9,948 nt of DNA from Nitrosotalea sp. (GTDB lineage: Archaea; Thermoproteota; Nitrososphaeria; Nitrososphaerales; Nitrosopumilaceae): assembly GCA_031296345.1 (NCBI GenBank), contig JARLFW010000091.1, positions 1-9,948 on the forward strand, written 5' to 3'. Below, one piece after another: positions 6,122-9,948 of this stretch. Position 1 is the stretch's first letter, and every line of letters starts with the position of its first letter. The position numbers and the translations under genes are program-made. The notes below the pieces were generated by a model that was given only the letters and a program-made list of their open reading frames with translations, was not told the DNA's origin and did no database searches.

Positions 6122-7522
6122 CTAGCCGACTGAGCCATCCATTTCCATTTTAATCAGTCTGTTAAGCTCTACTGCATATTCCATTGGAAGCTCTTTGGTA
6201 AACGGTTCAATGAATCCATTTACAATAAGTGTAAGCGCTTCTTCCTCAGTGAATCCTCTTGTCATAAGATAGAAAATCTGCTCATCGCCAATCTTACCAA
6301 CAGTTGCCTCATGAGTTACTGTTGCATCTTCCTGATTGATTTCCATATATGGATAAGTGTCAGTCTTTGATATGTCATCTAATAACAAGGCATCACATCT
6401 AACGGAGGCCTTGACGTTGGTTGCACCCTTTGCTACATGTAAGAGACCTCTGTAGGTAGTTCGTCCATTATTTTTGCTAACTGATTTGGATGTTGTTCTA
6501 GATGTTGTATTTGGAGCAAGATGTACCATTTTTGCACCTGTATCTTGATGTTGATTTTTACCAGCAAATGCAATAGAAAGTGTTTCTCCGTGTGCACGTT
6601 GACCTAGGAGATAGATTCCAGGATATTTCATTGTCAATTTACTTCCAATATTTCCATCAATCCATTCTACACGTGCACCTTCGTATGCATATGCTCTCTT
6701 TGTAACTAGATTGTAAACATCGTTACTCCAATTCTGAATTGTAGTGTATCTTAATTTTGCACCCTTCATGGCAATCAATTCTACAACTGCAGAGTGTAAA
6801 GATTCTGAAGAATATACAGGAGCTGTGCAACCTTCGATGTAATGTACTTCGGAACCTTCATCTGCAATTATAAGAGTTCTTTCAAATTGACCGATGTTTT
6901 CTTTATTGATTCTAAAGTATGCTTGTAATGGCAGATCTACTTTAACTCCTTTTGGAATATAGATAAAAGATCCTCCACTCCACACTGCACTGTTAAGTGC
7001 TGCAAACTTGTTATCTTCAGGTGGTATTACTTTACCAAAATATTTTTTGAAGACTTCAGGATGCTCTTTTAATGCAGTATCAGTATCTAGGAATAGCACA
7101 CCTTGTTTTGCAAGATCTTCTCTGAGATGATGATAAACAACTTCGGACTCGTATTGAGCACCTACACCTGCTAGGAATTTCTTTTCGGCTTCAGGAATTC
7201 CTAATTTATCAAATGTTGCTTTTACTTCAGCTGGAACATTGTCCCAGTCTTTTTCTGTTTTTTCAGAAGCTTTTGCATAATAATAGATATTATTAAAATC
7301 AATTTGGCTAAGAGAACCTCCCCAGTTTGGCATTGGTTTTTTCATAAAGATATCATATGAACGAAGTCTAAAGTCAAGCATCCATTGTGGTTCACCTTTC
7401 ATTCTGCTGATTTCTTCAACGACTTCCTTGGATAGACCCTTTTTACTGGTGTATACATACATCTCAGTAGAGTCTTTGAAATCATATTTACTATAATCCA
7501 TGTTAAGATTCTCAGAAGTCAT
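6122..7522 (-). CDS. sufB: Fe-S cluster assembly protein SufB
   Basis: SufB is the main scaffold subunit of the SufBCD complex. Like its neighbour SufD it has 466 residues. Motifs seen: the N-terminal [13 protein letters not shown] at 47-59, [20 protein letters not shown] at 174-193, the cysteine motif EGCTAP at 230-235 (C232), [11 protein letters not shown] at 324-334, RCDALLLD at 375-382 (C376), [17 protein letters not shown] at 403-419, and the very conserved C-terminus [16 protein letters not shown] ending in GSVG. It resembles SufB of Gram-positive bacteria and archaea, with Leu rather than Cys after FY near 419. It is the first gene of the operon; no sufC precedes it. The ATG at 7522 is placed about 25 bases after a TATA box, so the mRNA is probably leaderless. 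A second Met eight residues later is a weaker alternative. Confidence 0.97.
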   Translation of the reverse strand: MTSENLNMDYSKYDFKDSTEMYVYTSKKGLSKEVVEEISRMKGEPQWMLDFRLRSYDIFMKKPMPNWGGSLSQIDFNNIYYYAKASEKTEKDWDNVPAEVKATFDKLGIPEAEKKFLAGVGAQYESEVVYHHLREDLAKQGVLFLDTDTALKEHPEVFKKYFGKVIPPEDNKFAALNSAVWSGGSFIYIPKGVKVDLPLQAYFRINKENIGQFERTLIIADEGSEVHYIEGCTAPVYSSESLHSAVVELIAMKGAKLRYTTIQNWSNDVYNLVTKRAYAYEGARVEWIDGNIGSKLTMKYPGIYLLGQRAHGETLSIAFAGKNQHQDTGAKMVHLAPNTTSRTTSKSVSKNNGRTTYRGLLHVAKGATNVKASVRCDALLLDDISKTDTYPYMEINQEDATVTHEATVGKIGDEQIFYLMTRGFTEEEALTLIVNGFIEPFTKELPMEYAVELNRLIKMEMDGSVG

Positions 7523-7543
7523 ACGTTACATAACCCCGTTATA

Positions 7544-7551
7544 TTATAAAA
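7544..7551 (-). promoter_or_regulatory. TATA box of the suf operon
   Basis: The minus strand reads TTTTATAA inside a longer T-then-AT run (7553-7541). Its centre lies about 25 bases before the sufB ATG, so transcription would begin at or next to that ATG. This is the clearest promoter in the window and should drive all six suf-operon genes, since the gaps that follow are 28 bases or less. Confidence 0.6.
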
Positions 7552-7610
7552 AAGTTACACCACTCTTCACACTCGTATAGCGGAGTAGGCTAAGCTAAAC
7601 AATATCAAGA

Positions 7611-7620
7611 AAATAAAAAA
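7611..7620 (-). terminator. Oligo-T tract between the glycosyltransferase gene and sufB
   Basis: The minus strand reads six T, one A and three T here, about 126 bases past the glycosyltransferase stop and about 60 bases before the suf promoter. This is a suitable archaeal oligo-T stop that would insulate sufB from upstream transcription. Confidence 0.35.
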
Positions 7621-7695
7621 GATTAGGACCAGCTAATGACTCATTCTAATAATTTAGAACAAGAAGTTGTTTATGCAATAGGATGAAGGAAGAAT

Positions 7696-7738
7696 TAAAA
7701 ATTATTTTTCGATCATTTTAGACCATTTTAGTAATGGT
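7696..7738 (-). terminator. Small hairpin plus AT/T-rich run after the glycosyltransferase gene
   Basis: A perfect 6-base inverted repeat (ACCATT / AATGGT, 7722-7727 and 7733-7738, 5-base loop) begins eight bases after the glycosyltransferase stop. It is followed on the minus strand by AT-rich sequence with a T5 run near 7696-7700. The stem is short, so a terminator is plausible but not certain. Confidence 0.35.
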
Positions 7739-7745
7739 TGCGTAT

Positions 7746-8921
7746 CTAACTCCAAACTTTTTCTTGGAAGGTCCATCTTTTATTTAGTAAGAAGTTTCCT
7801 ACTGATGCAATAGCAACTGCCAAGAATAATGCAATAGAGTAATTCAAGTGTCGCAATTCAACTAGACCATAAACCAATAACAGTTGAAAGACTGCTCCGA
7901 TACCACTAAAGCCAAGGAATAATCCATATTGTGCAAGTGTCCTTTTCGGATCAAAGTTTCTATCTTCAAATGTCCAAATCTTGTTGAGAATAAAATTAGA
8001 AGTCATTGAGAAAACAATTCCTATCATGGTAGCATAGATATACCAAAGATTGGAAAGTACAGCTCCGAACATAAAAGATACAAAATAGTTTACCAGTAAT
8101 CCAGAAGCACCAACAGTATAAAATCTCCCAGCTTTTGATAAGAAATGAACCGATGTACGTCTTTCATTTGTTTTTACAGATTTACCATATCGATATAGTC
8201 TCCACACAGATTGTAAATAATCAACACATACTGAAAAATCCATCTTGCTTGAACCCGTTGCACGGTCAATGAAATTATAAGGAATTTCCTTGACTTTTGC
8301 ACCTCGTGCTTTTACGAGAATCTCAAGTAGTATTTTATATCCAATGGCATCAAATTTGATATTATTTACAATATGACGTTTGAATGCAAAGAATCCAGAC
8401 ATCGGATCTTTGATCTTTATTCCAAGTCCATGTTGAGCAATTTTAGTAGCTCCTTTACTGATTAATTTTCTTTTAAATGGCCAACCTGAGACAGAGCCGC
8501 CTTTTACATATCTGGATGCCACCACTATATCGCAATCAGAATTTTGTAATTCTTCTACCATTTGTGGGATAGTTTGTGGAGGATGAGATAGATCACTATC
8601 CATGACAACTACTGCATCGCCTTTGGCATGTTCTATACCAGTTACAATAGCAGAACTTAGTCCTCTCTTGTCCTCACGACGAATTATCTGAATAGAATAA
8701 TCAGGGTTTTTGGAGTTTTTTGCATACTCTTCAACAGTGTTACTTGTACCGTCAGGAGAATTATCATCAACCACTATTATTTCAGCATTCATTTCTCGTG
8801 TTAGTGCTAAACGCAACGAATCAAGTATTTTTACAATATTTTTGGATTCATTATAGGTAGGAATAACGATGGAAAGAGAACGTTTCCTAATAGTTAGTAC
8901 CTCTTTCTGGATTATACTCAA
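7746..8921 (-). CDS. Dolichol-phosphate-mannose-synthase-like GT2 glycosyltransferase fused to a GtrA membrane domain
   Basis: The protein has 391 residues. Residues ~15-240 form a GT-A glycosyltransferase of family 2 (DPM1 type): VIPTYNE at 19-25, VDDNSPDGT at 51-59, the metal-binding MDSDLSHPP with D108 and D110, ASRYVKGG at 135-142, DPMSGFFAF at 172-180 and the C-terminal RATGSSKM at 220-227. Residues ~262-387 are a GtrA-like domain with four membrane helices (about 266-286, 292-312, 331-352 and 360-380). Each half ends in the same motif, NF(I/L)LNKxWTF, at 309-318 and 376-385. By family it should move a sugar, probably mannose, from a nucleotide sugar to dolichyl phosphate at the cytosolic membrane face for glycoprotein or lipid glycosylation. 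Sugar and lipid specificity are inference. The start is TTG at 8921; a stop in frame closely upstream leaves no other choice. The gene follows hemD by 50 bases. Confidence 0.92.
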   Translation of the reverse strand: MSIIQKEVLTIRKRSLSIVIPTYNESKNIVKILDSLRLALTREMNAEIIVVDDNSPDGTSNTVEEYAKNSKNPDYSIQIIRREDKRGLSSAIVTGIEHAKGDAVVVMDSDLSHPPQTIPQMVEELQNSDCDIVVASRYVKGGSVSGWPFKRKLISKGATKIAQHGLGIKIKDPMSGFFAFKRHIVNNIKFDAIGYKILLEILVKARGAKVKEIPYNFIDRATGSSKMDFSVCVDYLQSVWRLYRYGKSVKTNERRTSVHFLSKAGRFYTVGASGLLVNYFVSFMFGAVLSNLWYIYATMIGIVFSMTSNFILNKIWTFEDRNFDPKRTLAQYGLFLGFSGIGAVFQLLLVYGLVELRHLNYSIALFLAVAIASVGNFLLNKRWTFQEKVWS

Positions 8922-8954
8922 GTTGCTTTCTGTTATTTTATGGCTATTTGACCG

Positions 8955-8965
8955 TTATTAAAATT
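8955..8965 (-). promoter_or_regulatory. Possible TATA box before the glycosyltransferase gene
   Basis: AATTTTAATAA on the minus strand lies in the 50-base gap between hemD and the glycosyltransferase gene, about 38 bases before the TTG start. It would allow separate transcription of the glycosyltransferase with a leader of 10-15 bases, but read-through from hemD is as likely. Confidence 0.3.
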
Positions 8966-8971
8966 GTCCAC

Positions 8972-9766
8972 CTAACAAAAGCAATTCTTGATTGATTCTA
9001 CTGCGCCAGATACTGTATGTACATCTGCGATTATGGGTTTTGTTTCGAATTTCTTAAGCTCGTCAGCAGTGAATGGCCCTATTGCAATAGTAATAGTTTT
9101 TTCCAAGTGTTGCTTTAGAGTTTTTTCATCATAATCAGCCAGCATTATATCAAAAAATGCTCTAACTGATGAAGCACTAGTAAAAATAATCCCATCAACT
9201 TTATTTTGTGAAAAAAGTTCTTTGAATTCTGTCCAATAAGATAAGGCACTAGAAGATTTTACATCGTACAGATATACTTCTTTTACCTCAAGTCCGATCT
9301 TTTCTAGCAGTTGTGCAAGAAATGGCGTTGATGCACCACTTCGTGGAACAATTACTTTTTTTCCTTCAGCATTAAGAGTTGTAAAGACTTCGCCTACTCC
9401 AACTGATGAAAATCTGTCCGGAACATGTGATACTCTAATTCCTTCCGATTCTAATGCAGATTTTGTTTTTGGTCCCACTGCAATTACGGTAGTATTTGCA
9501 ACAGCAAGCTGAAGTTTTTCATATTTTGAAATTTTCTTTGCAGTATCAAACAAAAGTTTGACTGCTTTTGAGCTCATAAATACAGAATAATCTGGATCAT
9601 CAGTCTTGACAGTATCAAGGAATTCATCTACCATACCATCACCTTTGCTTACCAATTCTATTGTCGGTAACGATATCGCTTTTGCTTTTACATCAGATAT
9701 TAATTTAGTAAATTCCTCTGAATCCTCTTTTGATCTAGTAATAGCAATAACTTTTCCTTGCATCAT
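8972..9766 (-). CDS. hemD: Uroporphyrinogen-III synthase
   Basis: HemD cyclises hydroxymethylbilane with inversion of ring D to give uroporphyrinogen III, the precursor of siroheme, heme and cobalamin. The family is poorly conserved in sequence, but the pattern is clear: GKVIAITR at the N-terminus, VFMSSKAVKLLFD near 62-74, AVGPKTKSALESEGI near 96-110, VPRSG near 140-144, the second-domain IIFTSASSVRAFFD near 193-206 and AIGPFTADEL near 228-237. About 264 residues is the normal length for the two-domain U3S fold. The frame opens with a GTG at 9775, but that codon lies inside the likely ribosome binding site GGTGGAG (9776-9770). I therefore prefer ATG 9766, whose A is the last base of the upstream TAA, or the adjacent ATG 9763. 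The neighbour upstream is SUMT, the next-step enzyme. Confidence 0.92.
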   Translation of the reverse strand: MMQGKVIAITRSKEDSEEFTKLISDVKAKAISLPTIELVSKGDGMVDEFLDTVKTDDPDYSVFMSSKAVKLLFDTAKKISKYEKLQLAVANTTVIAVGPKTKSALESEGIRVSHVPDRFSSVGVGEVFTTLNAEGKKVIVPRSGASTPFLAQLLEKIGLEVKEVYLYDVKSSSALSYWTEFKELFSQNKVDGIIFTSASSVRAFFDIMLADYDEKTLKQHLEKTITIAIGPFTADELKKFETKPIIADVHTVSGAVESIKNCFC

Positions 9767-9948
9767 TATCTCCACCCTATTTTATCAGAGAGGTTTACTA
9801 CCTTGCCTACTATAATAATAGTCGGAGGTTTAATTTTTGCCTCATGAATTTTTTTTGATATATTTGAAAGAGTGCCTTTTATCATTCTGTGTTCATCGGT
9901 GGTGCCATTTTGAATTACAGCCACTGGAGTATTCTTGTCTAGTCCTCC
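9766..9948 (-). CDS. cobA: Uroporphyrinogen-III C-methyltransferase (SUMT), C-terminal part
   Basis: Only the last 60 codons are in the window; the gene continues past 9948. The translation reads GGLDKNTPVAVIQNGTTDEH, then a segment rich in Lys and Ile, then PPTIIIVGKVVNLSDKIGWR and TAA. PVAVIQNGT followed by a helix and PPTIIIVGKVV is the hallmark C-terminus of the SUMT/precorrin methylase family, where these segments help form the S-adenosylmethionine site. The enzyme methylates uroporphyrinogen III at C2 and C7 to make precorrin-2. Its TAA stop shares a base with the hemD ATG (TAATG), so the two enzymes of successive steps are translationally coupled. Family assignment is firm for a fragment. 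The exact subfamily rests mainly on the hemD neighbour. Confidence 0.88.
   Translation of the reverse strand, partial: GGLDKNTPVAVIQNGTTDEHRMIKGTLSNISKKIHEAKIKPPTIIIVGKVVNLSDKIGWR

Noticed and set aside
7561..7640. Possible tRNA or structured RNA in the sufB upstream region (GCTAAGCTAA repeat, GGACC segments)
   Set aside because: No cloverleaf, no TTC-containing T-arm box and no acceptor stem pairing could be made. The repeats are only five bases long.
9767..9775. GTG at 9775 as the hemD start
   Set aside because: It falls inside the GGTGGAG ribosome binding site. The ATGs at 9766 and 9763 fit the TAATG overlap and the usual HemD N-terminus.
1..9948. Mobile element, CRISPR array, defence island or prophage
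   Set aside because: No transposase, integrase, terminal repeats, spaced direct repeats or phage genes were found. Gene content is housekeeping and composition looks even.

Overview
The window looks like chromosomal DNA of an ammonia-oxidising archaeon of the Nitrosopumilus/Nitrosarchaeum kind (Nitrososphaerota, formerly Thaumarchaeota). This placement is inferred from the combination of AT-rich DNA, TATA-like promoter boxes close to start codons, an archaeal-type phosphoglycerate kinase, a dolichol-phosphate-mannose-synthase-like glycosyltransferase fused to a GtrA membrane domain, and a uroporphyrinogen III methyltransferase/synthase pair. No rRNA, tRNA, CRISPR array, insertion sequence or phage gene was seen. 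The region reads as housekeeping core genome, not an accessory island.

Layout. (1) 1-330, plus strand: the end of a small cytosolic protein of unknown function, possibly cut by the window edge. (2) 335-1009, minus: a six-helix PAP2-fold membrane protein that has lost the family's catalytic histidines. (3) 1010-1152: a divergent promoter region. (4) 1153-2361, plus: phosphoglycerate kinase, probably used for gluconeogenesis from fixed carbon. (5) 2354-7522, minus: a compact iron-sulfur assembly operon read in the order sufB - sufD - Rieske ferredoxin - sufS - sufU - winged-helix/zinc-ribbon protein. It is driven by a strong TATA box that places the transcript start at or next to the sufB ATG. 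Its last gene overlaps the 3' end of pgk tail to tail. (6) 7523-7745: an intergenic stretch with the sufB promoter and T-rich termination signals for the gene upstream. (7) 7746-8921, minus: the GT2-GtrA glycosyltransferase. (8) 8972-9948, minus: hemD preceded by the 3' end of the SUMT gene (cobA), coupled by a TAATG overlap.

How the genes work together. SufS takes sulfur from cysteine and SufU probably accepts or relays it. The SufB/SufD pair forms the scaffold on which clusters are built. The Rieske protein may supply electrons or be a client. The terminal DNA-binding-like protein with four cysteines is a candidate cluster-sensing regulator. No sufC ATPase gene lies in the window, so it must be encoded elsewhere if the SufBCD complex is complete. 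SUMT and HemD act in succession on the tetrapyrrole path: HemD closes uroporphyrinogen III and SUMT methylates it to precorrin-2, towards siroheme, alternative heme or cobalamin.

The most notable points are the PAP2-fold pseudoenzyme, the suf operon with an embedded Rieske gene and a terminal zinc-ribbon winged-helix gene, an IscU-length SufU, and TTG starts on six of the ten genes whose starts are visible. I do not see a wholly new multi-gene system.
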